Assembly: GCA_035293405.1 (NCBI GenBank) | Contig: DATDOE010000003.1 | Location: forward strand, 102,884 to 166,883 | From: Gp6-AA40 sp035293405 | GTDB taxonomy: Bacteria; Acidobacteriota; Vicinamibacteria; Vicinamibacterales; UBA2999 | Length of the DNA: 64,000 nt | Direction of reading: 5' to 3' | Shown: positions 34,395 through 43,261 of the stretch, piece by piece | How the letters are laid out: every line of letters begins with the position of its first letter | Numbering within the stretch: position 1 is the first letter of the stretch | Notes under the pieces: generated by a model | The model's database searches: none | What the model was told of the DNA's origin: nothing | The model's input: only the letters and a program-made list of their open reading frames with translations | Position numbers and translations under genes: made by a program

Positions 34395-34964
34395 ATGATC
34401 AGACGTGTTGTGAGTATGTGGCTGCTGGCGTCGGCAACAGGGCTGGCGATGGGATGTCAAAGCCCGACCGATCCGGACAACGCCATTCAGTACGACGAAA
34501 TCGTCGACGTCACGACGACGCCGGATCCGATTATCGCGGACGCGTCTACAGGAGGCAGGACGTATCGAATCGTCCGCGGCAACAATCAGCCTGACGAGAT
34601 CCTGCCGTACGACTGGCATGCGGTGTTCTCGGTGACGAGCGCCCTCAACAGCAAGGCCACCGACAAGGACATCGACATCGCGTTTCCCGTGCGTGTCACC
34701 GCCACGACGGTGACGGTGAAACAGGCGTCCGGAGGCATCGTGACGCCGCCGACCGGATCCGAGACCGAGAAGTTCGAGTTCGTCACCTTGAATGCGACCG
34801 GGAACCAGATGTCGGGCGTCAACAGTCCCGTCAGCCTCACCTTCGAGGTCTGGTACCACCTGCCCAGCCTGCGCAAGGAAGCGGTCGTCAACCTCGCGTT
34901 CTCGTTTGTGGACGACGACGGCACGGCCTTCCAGAAGACAGTTGATCTCAAGGTTGCTCCGTAG
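34395..34964 (+). CDS. Putative lipoprotein, function unknown
   Basis: 189 residues. AAGGAG (34382-34387) fixes the start at 34395. The signal ends in a lipobox around AMGC (Cys21). The mature part is beta-rich with long strands (TYRIVRGNNQPDEILPYDWHAVFSVTS, VSLTFEVWYHLPSLRKEAVVNLAFSFVDDDG), like a surface Ig-type domain. No family recognised. It lies 45 bases after the BamA-like gene and overlaps the start proposed for the response regulator by 11 bases. Confidence 0.6.
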   Translation: MIRRVVSMWLLASATGLAMGCQSPTDPDNAIQYDEIVDVTTTPDPIIADASTGGRTYRIVRGNNQPDEILPYDWHAVFSVTSALNSKATDKDIDIAFPVRVTATTVTVKQASGGIVTPPTGSETEKFEFVTLNATGNQMSGVNSPVSLTFEVWYHLPSLRKEAVVNLAFSFVDDDGTAFQKTVDLKVAP

Positions 34965-35691
34965 CCCCGATCCTGCAGGGCGAGACACGGGCGGCTCGAT
35001 CCTGCTGATATCGGACAACGCCGACCTGTCGCTGCTGATCGAGAGCGCGTTCCGGTCGCATGGCTTCCTCTTCGCGTGGGAGACGCAGCCGGAACGCGGC
35101 CTTCGCGACTCGCTCGATGGCGGGCATCGCCTGGTGCTCGTCGATGCGTCGACGAGGGGCGTGGAGGTGCTCGAGCTCGTACGACGGTTTGGCGCCCGAA
35201 GCCTCGTCCCGGTCATCGTGATCTCGCCGCTGAGCCATCGGGCGGACCTGGTCGCGATGCTCGAGAACGGCGCCGATGACTATCTGGCGGGCCCGATCGA
35301 CCCCGACGAAGTGGTCGCCCGCGCGCGCGCCGTGCTTCGCCGGCTGGACGCGCATCGCGGCCGGCCTGGCGAGCTCGTGGATATCGGGCGTATCCGAATC
35401 ACGCCAGCCTCTCGACAGGTCCGAGTCGATGGCGTGCTCGTCGATCTGACGCCGCTTGAATACGACATCCTCGATTACCTGGCGCGAGCGATGGGCCGGG
35501 CGGTATCGCGCGACGAGGTCATGCGCGCGGTACGCCGCCGGGGCGCGGCGCCCCTCAACCGGTCCCTCGACGTCCACATCAGTCACCTGCGCCGCAAGTT
35601 GCAGCCGCAGGGATCGCGGATTCTGACGATCCGGGGGATTGGCTACATGATGGCCGCGGCCGACGCCGAGAGCGCCGACGCCGTGACATGA
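34954..35691 (+). CDS. OmpR-type response regulator with degenerate receiver
   Basis: About 245 residues; no ATG or GTG is suitable, so TTG at 34954 (or 34942) is proposed. The receiver has the phosphoryl Asp (VLVDAST) but the usual acidic pair is ISDN, and the conserved Lys of the KP motif is Gly (YLAGPIDPDEV). The C-terminus is a good winged-helix DNA-binding domain (LVDIGRIRITPASRQVRVDGVLVDLTPLEYDILDYLARAMGR ... LDVHISHLRRKL ... ILTIRGIGYMM). No histidine kinase lies next to it. Probably works independently of a standard phosphorelay. Confidence 0.75.
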   Translation: MLRSPDPAGRDTGGSILLISDNADLSLLIESAFRSHGFLFAWETQPERGLRDSLDGGHRLVLVDASTRGVEVLELVRRFGARSLVPVIVISPLSHRADLVAMLENGADDYLAGPIDPDEVVARARAVLRRLDAHRGRPGELVDIGRIRITPASRQVRVDGVLVDLTPLEYDILDYLARAMGRAVSRDEVMRAVRRRGAAPLNRSLDVHISHLRRKLQPQGSRILTIRGIGYMMAAADAESADAVT

Positions 35692-35734
35692 GCGTCGTCG
35701 ATTTCACACGCGTTCGGCGAGTAGAATCCTGCCC

Positions 35735-37783
35735 GTGACCTGTCCTCGCTGCGGCAGCGGCCTTCCGGATGCGGCCCGCTTCTGCCCGTCATGCGGCTCG
35801 GCTCTCGACGAGGCGCTGACGATGGGGGTGAGCGTGCAGCCGACGCGACTCGCACCCAGTGGACCCATCGGTGTGGTGAGCCGGCGAACGCCTGCGCCTG
35901 CTGCGCAGTCCGGCAGCGGCTGGTTGTCCTCGTCCGATTCGATCAGCCACGGCCGCTTTGCGCCAGGCACGCTGCTCGACGGCCGCTACCGCATCATCGG
36001 CATGCTCGGCAAAGGCGGCATGGGAGAGGTGTACCGCGCCGACGATCTCAGGCTCGGTCAGCCGGTGGCACTGAAGTTTCTCCCGGAGACCCTACGCAAC
36101 GACCCGACGCGGCTCGCGCAGTTTCACGATGAAGTGCGCACGGCGAGACAGGTGTCCCACTCGAACGTCTGTCGCGTGTACGACATCGGCGAAGCCGACG
36201 GCGTGCTGTACATCTCGATGGAATACGTCGACGGTGAAGACCTTGCATCCTCGCTTCGGCGGATTGGACGCTTTCCCGAGGACAAGGCCGCCGAGATCGC
36301 CGGGCAGGTCTGTGCCGGGCTCGCCGCCGCCCATCAGCGCGGCGTCATTCATCGCGATCTGAAGCCGGCCAACGTGATGCTGGACGGTGCGGGTCGGGTC
36401 CGCATCATGGACTTCGGCCTCGCGGCGGCAGGACGCGTCGAGGACATCAGGGCCGGCACGCCGGCGTACATGGCGCCGGAACAATTACTGGGCCGCGAGG
36501 TGACACAGCGCAGCGACATCTTCGCGCTGGGTCTGGTGATGTATGAGCTGTTCACTGGACGGCGCGCGTTCACCGCTTCTACGGTGGGTGATCTCGTCAG
36601 TCAGCACGAGGCGCATGCGCTGGCGCCCCCGTCGGCCGTGGTGAGCACGATCGACGTGGCGATCGACCGCGCGATCCTGCGCTGCCTGGATCCGAATCCG
36701 GAGCGCCGGCCGGCGTCCGCGCTCTCTGTGGCTGCCGCGCTGCCTGGCGGCGATCCGCTGGCCGCGGCGCTCGCGGCCGGCGAAACGCCATCGCCGGAAA
36801 TGGTTGCCGCCGCCGGCGAGGGCGCCGGCTTGAGCCGGCCGATCGCCTGGTCGATGCTCGTCGCCATCCTCGCCGGCCTCGCGGTCAGCTTGGCGATCGC
36901 GTTGCGCACCGGGCCGCTCGACCACATACGACCGGAGTACTCCCGCGACGTGCTCGTTCAAAAAGCGCGTGACGCGGTGCGGCAGATTGGATACCCGACC
37001 CGGCCGCGAGACGAGGCGTACGGGTTTCGGTGGAACGACGCGTTGATTGAGTTCGTGCGGACGAGCGATGGGGCCTCGCCGGAGTGGAACCAGGTCCTCT
37101 CTCAGAGGCCGTCAGCGCTGTCGTTGTGGTACCGGCAGAGCAACGAGCCGCTCACCAGGCTGGCGTTTCATAACGACCTGCTCACTCCGGGGATTGTAGA
37201 CCACGAGGATCCGCCGCCCATTTCCTCGGGGATGATTCAGACCGAGGTTGACCATCAGGGTCGCCTCCTCTTCTTCGAGGCCATCCCGTCACAGCGTATG
37301 GATGCGCCGGTGCGACCAGCGCCGGTGGACTGGGCGCCGCTCTTCCAGCTTGCCGCTCTCGATCCCTCGTCTCTGCAACCGGCCGATCCGCTGTGGACGT
37401 GGCTGGCCACGTCGGATACGCGTGTGGCCTGGACCGGTGTCTGGCCGGAGAGCGGGCGCCCCCTGCGAGTGGAGGCGGCGGCGTTCGGTGGCCGTCCGGT
37501 GGCGTTCATGCTCACCAGTCCCTGGCACAAGCCGTCGCGGATGCCGGACGCGACCTCTGGCGGCGTAACCGCGTATGTCATCGTGCTGCTGGCCGTGGCA
37601 GTCGCCATTCTGATTGGTGCTGGTCTGCTGGCTCGGCGAAACGTTCGAGAGGGCCGAGGCGATCGCCGTGGCGCGGCACGTCTCGCCGGCTACATGAGCG
37701 CCGTGCTGATGGCGTTATCGTCTCGTGGACCAACGTGCTCAGCGGTCATCTCGCCGACGCGGTCGTCGGTCGCGACGTGCTGA
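35735..37783 (+). CDS. Ser/Thr protein kinase with N-terminal zinc ribbon, C-terminal end broken
   Basis: 682 residues, GTG start. Zinc ribbon Cys3/Cys6/Cys17/Cys20, then a kinase domain (about 84-340): GKGGMGEVY, Lys114 (VALKFL), HRDLKPANV (Asp about 208), DFG (about 227), APEQLLG. A membrane helix lies near 375-395 (WSMLVAILAGLAVSLAIAL), then an extracytoplasmic sensor part and a second helix (VIVLLAVAVAILIGAGLLA). After GRGDRRGAARLAG the protein is off its family sequence; the remaining membrane domain continues in a different frame from 37702, so the last about 30 residues are out of frame. The kinase part is intact. Confidence 0.8.
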   Translation: MTCPRCGSGLPDAARFCPSCGSALDEALTMGVSVQPTRLAPSGPIGVVSRRTPAPAAQSGSGWLSSSDSISHGRFAPGTLLDGRYRIIGMLGKGGMGEVYRADDLRLGQPVALKFLPETLRNDPTRLAQFHDEVRTARQVSHSNVCRVYDIGEADGVLYISMEYVDGEDLASSLRRIGRFPEDKAAEIAGQVCAGLAAAHQRGVIHRDLKPANVMLDGAGRVRIMDFGLAAAGRVEDIRAGTPAYMAPEQLLGREVTQRSDIFALGLVMYELFTGRRAFTASTVGDLVSQHEAHALAPPSAVVSTIDVAIDRAILRCLDPNPERRPASALSVAAALPGGDPLAAALAAGETPSPEMVAAAGEGAGLSRPIAWSMLVAILAGLAVSLAIALRTGPLDHIRPEYSRDVLVQKARDAVRQIGYPTRPRDEAYGFRWNDALIEFVRTSDGASPEWNQVLSQRPSALSLWYRQSNEPLTRLAFHNDLLTPGIVDHEDPPPISSGMIQTEVDHQGRLLFFEAIPSQRMDAPVRPAPVDWAPLFQLAALDPSSLQPADPLWTWLATSDTRVAWTGVWPESGRPLRVEAAAFGGRPVAFMLTSPWHKPSRMPDATSGGVTAYVIVLLAVAVAILIGAGLLARRNVREGRGDRRGAARLAGYMSAVLMALSSRGPTCSAVISPTRSSVATC

Positions 37784-38325
37784 TTGGTGTGGCCCTCGGC
37801 ATCTGGTTCTCGCTGCTCATCAGAGGCGTCGCACTGGCGTTTGGTGCGGAGAGCAGCATCGCGTTCCCTGGCGACGTCGAGCTGCTGTCCGGCGTGCGGA
37901 GCACGGCGGGTGTCGTCCTGCAGGAGGCGCCGTACGCGGTCCGCAACGTGCTCCTCTATTTCTTCGTCCTGTTCGCGCTCCGCGTGCTGCTGCGACGGCA
38001 ATGGGCAGCCGTGCTCGCGTTCGTCGGCTTCTTCACCGTGCTGGAGGCACTGGGCAACGATCGCGCGTGGCTGGGAGCGGCGCTGGGCGTTCTCTATTTC
38101 GGGACCGCCGCGTTCGTGATCGTTCGCCGTGGAGGACTGCTGGCGTTCATGGTCGGCGCGTTCGTGAGCTCGCTGCTGTTCGATGTGATCGTGACGCTCG
38201 ATCCGTCCGCGTGGTACACGGGCAACACGCTGCTCCTGCTCGGCATCATTGTGGGGCTGACGCTGTGGAGCTTCTACACCGCCGTCGGCGGCCGGCTCTG
38301 GAGCGCGCAGGGATCCCGCTCGTGA
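37702..38325 (+). pseudogene. Detached C-terminal membrane domain of the Ser/Thr kinase
   Basis: About 207 residues in frame +1 relative to the kinase: DGVIVSWTNVLSGHLADAVVGRDVLIGVALGIWFSLLIRGVALAF, and then five or six membrane helices up to GGRLWSAQ. Acidobacterial kinases of this type carry one continuous membrane domain, so this is the missing end of the gene at 35735. A stretch between GRGDRRGAARLAG and VIVSW that is normally 40-60 residues seems absent as well, so a deletion plus frameshift is more likely than a single-base error. There is no good start codon of its own. It overlaps the next gene by 4 bases. Confidence 0.7.
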
Positions 38326-39200
38326 GCGACTCGTCCTCCCCACGCATGAGACCCAGACCCGAGATTCCCGCCGAATTCGAAGAGTACCGCGACCAACGCT
38401 GGCGCCGCGAAGCGACGCGGCAGGTCGAGACGGCGCTCGACGCGGAACGCTTCATCGAACAGGTCGGCTTCACCGCCTGCCTGGCCGATTCCCGCCGGCC
38501 GGGGCCGTCGCTCTACGTCGCCGTCTGTGGACGCCGCGACGCGGTACTGCCACGCAACGTACAGAAGGACGAAGAGACGTCGCACACGTGGGTGTTGAAG
38601 GACGAGGTCGTGAGGCGGGGCAAGGCCTACTACGCGAAACTGGCGCGTGGCAAAACGATGTTCCTCGCGCCGCGCATGATTCCGTACTTCCACGCCGTCT
38701 GGGGCATGCGCCGATCGGAGGAGAAGCGGCGCCTGACCAGGAACGCGCAAGCCATCCTGCGCGTGCTCCGCAAGGAATGGGAGATGGGGACCGCCGACCT
38801 GCGCGAGGAGTCCGGCATCAAGGACCGGGCGGCCTTCACCAGAGGCATCGATGAGCTCCAGGCCACGATGATCGTCATCCCGAGCCAGGTGTTCTATCAG
38901 CCGAAGTTCACCTACATATGGACGCTGGCCGTCGGACGATTTCCCAAAGAGCTGCTGCGGCGCGTGCGTCGCGACACCGCGCTTCGCGAGATCGCCCGCG
39001 GCTTTCTGGCCGGCGCCGGCATGACCATTCCCGGCGAGCTGGCCCGCGTCACTGGCCTGTCGCGGCCAGATGCCGGACGGGGCAACCGTGCGTTGGTCGC
39101 CGAAGGCTACGCCACAATGCTCAACCCAGGGACCTATCAGTTGGCCGGCCCGGTCGCGTGTCCAAGCACGGAGATCAGCGCCGCGGCTCTCCCCGCCTGA
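38322..39200 (+). CDS. AlkZ-related winged-helix protein
   Basis: 292 residues, GTG start overlapping the preceding frame by 4 bases. It resembles proteins named AlkZ-related (YcaQ-like), with HTWVLKDEVVRRGKAYYAKLARGKTMFLAPRMIPYFHAVWG and two winged-helix regions (AQAILRVLRKEWEMGTADLREESGI and ARGFLAGAGMTIPGELARVTGL). True AlkZ glycosylases unhook DNA crosslinks, but the QxQ catalytic motif is not evident here. The role is thus uncertain, possibly a nucleic-acid-binding protein. Its end overlaps the convergent MFS gene by 26 bases. Confidence 0.6.
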   Translation: MSDSSSPRMRPRPEIPAEFEEYRDQRWRREATRQVETALDAERFIEQVGFTACLADSRRPGPSLYVAVCGRRDAVLPRNVQKDEETSHTWVLKDEVVRRGKAYYAKLARGKTMFLAPRMIPYFHAVWGMRRSEEKRRLTRNAQAILRVLRKEWEMGTADLREESGIKDRAAFTRGIDELQATMIVIPSQVFYQPKFTYIWTLAVGRFPKELLRRVRRDTALREIARGFLAGAGMTIPGELARVTGLSRPDAGRGNRALVAEGYATMLNPGTYQLAGPVACPSTEISAAALPA

Positions 39201-40509
39201 CCATGGCCACGCTCGCGGCCGCCACCGTGGCGATGAGGGCCGGCACCGCGGCGGCCCAGAAGACCTGGCGCGCCGCCGTGCCCTGCGCCAGCAGCTGTCC
39301 TCCGAGCAGGGGACCCACAATCGATCCGATGCGGCCGATGCCGAGTGCCCATCCCACGCCGGTCGAGCGCATGCGCGTGGGATAGAACTCGGAGCTCAAC
39401 GCGTGGGACGCGTTCTGCCCGCCGATGATGCCAAGACCGGCGCACGCGATGGTCGCCGCCAGCAGCGGAACCGATGCGCCTGCCTGGCCAATGAGAAAGA
39501 TACACGCCGCCGCCCACACGTAGCAGCCAGCGAGGATCCAGAACGACAGGAATCGATCGAGCACTCTGCCAAGAACGAGGGCGCCGCCGATTCCGCCGAT
39601 CTGAAACAGGGACGTGAGCCGGATGGCGGTATCAACCGGAATGCCGGCGTCGCTGATGATCGTGGGCAACCAGCTATTGAGAAAATAGAGGTTGAGGAGA
39701 TTCATGAAGTAGATGACCCAGATCAGCGTCGTCGCGATCGCGCGTCCTTCCGTGAAGAGCTCCTTGACGACGAAGACGTCGCCGGCGCCAGACTCGTCAA
39801 CGCCTGGAGACAGCTGCGCCGGGATCGCGGCCTCTGGTGCGATGCGCGAGAGGTAGCGCCTGACACGCGCGTCCTGTTTGCCCTTGACGATGAGGAATCG
39901 GATCGAGTCGGGCAGCAGAAACAGCGCCGCCACTCCGATCAGGATCGGGACCACTCCCCCGACGACGAAGACCGACTGCCAGCCGAAGCGCGGGATGATC
40001 GTGGCGGCGACGAAGCCGCCAACCGCCGCGCCGAGCGAGAAGCCGCAAATCATCGTGGTGACGGCCCCGGCCCTCCGCCGGCGCGGCATGTACTCGGACG
40101 TCAGGGCGATGGCGTTCGGCATCGCGCCGCCCATGCCCAGACCGGTCAGCACGCGAAACATCATGAGCGCGTCGACCGACTGTGCGGTTGCGGTGAGCAG
40201 CGAACCGACGCCGAAGATCAACGCGGAGGCGACCAGCACCGGCTTACGGCCCACACGGTCCGCCAGGGGACCGCTCACCAGGGCGCCAACCATCATCCCG
40301 ACGAGGCCGCTCGAGATCACCGAGCCGAGGACACTTCGCGGTATCTGCAGCGCCGCGGTCAGCGCCGGGGCCACGTAGCCCATGGCCTGGGCGTCGAACC
40401 CGTCCACGAACACGATGAGCCCGCACATGGCCGCGACCAGGAGCTGGTAGCGACTGACCGGGCGCTCGTCGATGAACTGGCGGACGTCGAGAACGGTGGC
40501 TGATGTCAC
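39175..40509 (-). CDS. MFS transporter, aromatic acid:H+ symporter (AAHS) type
   Basis: 444 residues from the GTG at 40509 (an upstream in-frame start at 40548 is less likely; GAGAGG precedes 40509). Twelve membrane helices. The AAHS signature is present: LIVFVDGFDAQAMGYVAPAL, GPLADRVGRKPVLVASALIFGVGSLL and FRVLTGLGMGGAMPNAIALTSEYMP. The family (PcaK, BenK, GalT) moves protocatechuate, 4-hydroxybenzoate, gallate and similar acids. This fits the meta-cleavage operon 8 kb away, but the link is only inferred. The central loop (SRIAPEAAIPAQLSP) is typical. Confidence 0.8.
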   Translation of the reverse strand: MTSATVLDVRQFIDERPVSRYQLLVAAMCGLIVFVDGFDAQAMGYVAPALTAALQIPRSVLGSVISSGLVGMMVGALVSGPLADRVGRKPVLVASALIFGVGSLLTATAQSVDALMMFRVLTGLGMGGAMPNAIALTSEYMPRRRRAGAVTTMICGFSLGAAVGGFVAATIIPRFGWQSVFVVGGVVPILIGVAALFLLPDSIRFLIVKGKQDARVRRYLSRIAPEAAIPAQLSPGVDESGAGDVFVVKELFTEGRAIATTLIWVIYFMNLLNLYFLNSWLPTIISDAGIPVDTAIRLTSLFQIGGIGGALVLGRVLDRFLSFWILAGCYVWAAACIFLIGQAGASVPLLAATIACAGLGIIGGQNASHALSSEFYPTRMRSTGVGWALGIGRIGSIVGPLLGGQLLAQGTAARQVFWAAAVPALIATVAAASVAMVRRGEPRR

Positions 40510-40655
40510 GGTGACCCTCTCTGGTGGCACGGCCCGAAACCATACCACTCAACGGCTTGCCGTCGTGGCAGTTCCCTTGCTCGCCTCCCTCATGACAGTG
40601 CCTGGATTCAGGCATTTTGCGGACTTCCGCAGATTGCACTGTCGGAGAACCGTTC

Positions 40656-42644
40656 ATGAGATGCCGCTACCTCGTTGTCTTCCTGCTTCTGCACGCCATG
40701 CCGGCCGCCGCACAGGCCCCCTCGGATTTCACACAGGTGAACATCGAGGATCTGATGAACACCGAGGTGCAGCGTGTGTTTGGCGCATCCGAGCGGCTTC
40801 AGCCGGTCACCGAGGCGCCCTCGTCGGTGACCATCGTCACCGCGGCCGACATCGAGCGCTACGGGTACCGGACGCTGGCCGACATCTTGCGCTCGGCCCG
40901 AGGGTTCTTCGTCTCGAACGACCGTAACTACAGTTACATCGGTGCCCGCGGGTTCGCCCGCGCCGGCGACTACAACACCCGCGTGCTGCTGCTCATCAAC
41001 GGCCATCGCTTCAACGACAATATCTACGATCAGGCGGCCATCGGCGGCGACTTCGGCGTTGATGTGGCGATGATGGACCGCGTGGAAATCATCCGCGGGC
41101 CGGCCTCGTCGCTCTACGGCACCAGCGCCTTCTTCGCCGTCGTCAACGTCATCACGCGCAGCGGCGCCTCGCTCAACGGGGTCTCGGTTGACGTGGACGC
41201 CGGGACGCACGGAACGGCGATGGCTCGGATCTCCGGCGGCAGACGGTTCGCCAACGGAGCCGACCTCGCGGTCTCGAGCACGGTGGAGGGCAATGGCGGC
41301 GAGAAGCACGTCTACTTCCCCGCCTTCGACACGCCGGAAACCAATCACGGCGTCGCGGATCAGCTCGACGGCGAGCAGATCGGCCACGCATATGCGCGTC
41401 TCAGCGCCGGCAACTTCGCCGTCACCGCGGCGTTCGGCCACCGCCTGAAGGACGTGCCGACGGCGTCGTTCGGCACGATCTTCAACGAGCAGATCTCGTC
41501 GGAGCAGACGAGCGACCGGCACATCAGCGTCGCGACCGAGTACAACCGCACGTTCGGCGCCACGCGCCTCGCGCTGGACGCCGGGTTCGATCGGTACGAC
41601 TACGAGGGCCGGTACCCATTCGTCTCCGACAATGCCGCCTATCCGGTGCTGCTCAACCACGACGCGGCGCTGGGCGCTCGGTGGAATGCCGGCGTCCGGC
41701 TCTCGCGTGCGTTGCCCGGACGCCAGATGCTGAGCGCCGGTGGGATCTTCTACGACAACGTCCGCCAGAATCAGTGGTTCTCCTACAACGACCCGAGCGT
41801 TGGGTCGGAGAATCTGGTGCACTCGTCGCAGCAGAGTGGGGTCTACGTTCAGGACGAGATACGCGTGCGGCCCTGGCTGCTGCTGAACGGCGGCGTCCGG
41901 TACGACCAGTATGAGCAGTTCAGCCGCGCGACGCCTCGGGGGGCGGTCATCGTCTCGCCGTGGACGGGTGGCTCGCTCAAGTATCTGTACGGAGAGGCGT
42001 TCCGCGCGCCCAACGCCTACGAGCTGTACTACTACGGCACGACGGCACCGGACCTCGGGCCCGAGTTCGTGCGCACCAATGAAGTGGTCTGGGAGCAGTA
42101 CCTCGGCGAGCGGCTGCGAACGTCCGCCTCGGCATACCACTACACCGCCTCACAACTGATCACGTTCCAATCGGTCGACTCCGATCGCCCCCAAGGTGAC
42201 TACGGGTTCGTCAACGACGGCGTGATCCGCGCGAACGGTCTCGAGCTCGAGGCCGAATTGCGGACCAAGCGCGGTGTGCAGGCGTTGACGAGCTACGTCC
42301 TGCAGCGCGCCAGGCAGGCAGACGCGCTGCTGACGAACTCGCCCCAGCACATGTTCAAGGCCAGGGTCACCGTGCCGGTTGGGCCGCGGGCCTTCACCTC
42401 GGCGGAGTGGCAGCTCACCGGCGCGCGGTCCACCCTCGCAGGAAACACCGTCGGCGCCGTGTCCGTGGTCAACCTGACAACCGGGTGGCCGCTCACCAGG
42501 ATGCTCTCGCTGACCGGCTCGGTCGCGAACCTCTTCGACCAACGGTACGCCGACCCCGGATCCGACGAGCACGTGCCCGACGCGATCCCGCAGATCGGGC
42601 GGAGCATGCGTGTCGGCCTGCGGTGGACGATGCGAGCCCGGTAG
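40656..42644 (+). CDS. TonB-dependent receptor, short type
   Basis: 662 residues. The ATG at 40656 has GGAG at 40644-40647. Signal peptide ends around PAAAQAP. The plug is classic: SVTIVTAADIERYGYRTLADILRSARG, GARGFARAGDYNTRVLLLINGHRFND and MDRVEIIRGPASSLYGTSAFFAVVNVITR. The barrel ends VGLRWTMRAR without the usual terminal Phe. The next gene, a YfiR-like protein, begins directly after the stop, an arrangement often seen with receptors that take part in sensing rather than uptake alone. Confidence 0.9.
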   Translation: MRCRYLVVFLLLHAMPAAAQAPSDFTQVNIEDLMNTEVQRVFGASERLQPVTEAPSSVTIVTAADIERYGYRTLADILRSARGFFVSNDRNYSYIGARGFARAGDYNTRVLLLINGHRFNDNIYDQAAIGGDFGVDVAMMDRVEIIRGPASSLYGTSAFFAVVNVITRSGASLNGVSVDVDAGTHGTAMARISGGRRFANGADLAVSSTVEGNGGEKHVYFPAFDTPETNHGVADQLDGEQIGHAYARLSAGNFAVTAAFGHRLKDVPTASFGTIFNEQISSEQTSDRHISVATEYNRTFGATRLALDAGFDRYDYEGRYPFVSDNAAYPVLLNHDAALGARWNAGVRLSRALPGRQMLSAGGIFYDNVRQNQWFSYNDPSVGSENLVHSSQQSGVYVQDEIRVRPWLLLNGGVRYDQYEQFSRATPRGAVIVSPWTGGSLKYLYGEAFRAPNAYELYYYGTTAPDLGPEFVRTNEVVWEQYLGERLRTSASAYHYTASQLITFQSVDSDRPQGDYGFVNDGVIRANGLELEAELRTKRGVQALTSYVLQRARQADALLTNSPQHMFKARVTVPVGPRAFTSAEWQLTGARSTLAGNTVGAVSVVNLTTGWPLTRMLSLTGSVANLFDQRYADPGSDEHVPDAIPQIGRSMRVGLRWTMRAR

Positions 42645-43211
42645 ATGCCGAGACTCCAGGTGCACAGGCTCCTCAAGTGCGTGACCGGCGCAGGGCTCGC
42701 GCTCGCGATCGTCGCGGCCGTGCCTGAGGTCTGCGGCGCGCAGTCGGTGGCCCCGTCCACATTGAAGGCGGCGTTCACGCTGAACTTCGTGAAGTTCACC
42801 ACGTGGCCCGACCTCAAGCCAACGATGCCAATCCTCGTGTGCGTGCTGGGGGACGACACCGTCGCGCTGGCGATGACGCAGGTGATGACCGGTCAGACCG
42901 TGGACGGTCACGCTGTCCGCGTGGCCCGGCTGGCGCCAAACCACACGACGCGGGACTGCAATCTGCTGTTTCTCACGGACCGCGACCCGCAGCGGCTTGC
43001 CGCGAGCCTCGAGGCAGTCAGCCGCCTCCAGATTCTCACGGTCAGCGACGTCGAGCAGTCCTCGAGACGCGGCGCGATCATCGAGTTCAACCTGCAGAAC
43101 AACCGGCTGGGATTCGTCATCAACGTCGACGCGATGGAGCGGTCGCGGATCAAGATCAGCTCACGCCTGCTTCTGCTCGCGGCCATCGTGCGGGACACGG
43201 ATACGCCGTAG
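42645..43211 (+). CDS. YfiR-like (DUF4154) periplasmic protein
   Basis: 188 residues, signal peptide ending VCGAQS (about residue 33). The YfiR pattern is STLKAAFTLNFVKFTTWPD, with ILVCVLGDD, CNLLFLTDRDP, LTVSDVEQSSRRGAIIEFNLQNNRLGFVINVDAMERSRIKISSRLLLLA. YfiR represses the diguanylate cyclase YfiN from the periplasm in Pseudomonas. Here no GGDEF or histidine kinase gene follows, so its partner must be elsewhere. Start and stop codons abut the receptor gene without a gap. Confidence 0.85.
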   Translation: MPRLQVHRLLKCVTGAGLALAIVAAVPEVCGAQSVAPSTLKAAFTLNFVKFTTWPDLKPTMPILVCVLGDDTVALAMTQVMTGQTVDGHAVRVARLAPNHTTRDCNLLFLTDRDPQRLAASLEAVSRLQILTVSDVEQSSRRGAIIEFNLQNNRLGFVINVDAMERSRIKISSRLLLLAAIVRDTDTP

Positions 43212-43261
43212 CCGTCTCCCCGTGGACGCCCGACCACATCCACCCGCTATAATCCCCCTCA

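Noticed and set aside
39070..40503. Long plus-strand open frame (477 codons) over the MFS gene
   Set aside because: It is highly charged (Arg/Asp/His-rich) and antisense to a clear 12-helix transporter; a GC-rich shadow.
40656..43211. TonB receptor plus YfiR-like pair as a complete c-di-GMP signalling unit
   Set aside because: No GGDEF, EAL or histidine kinase gene follows; the next gene is a cytochrome c. Only the pair itself is supported.
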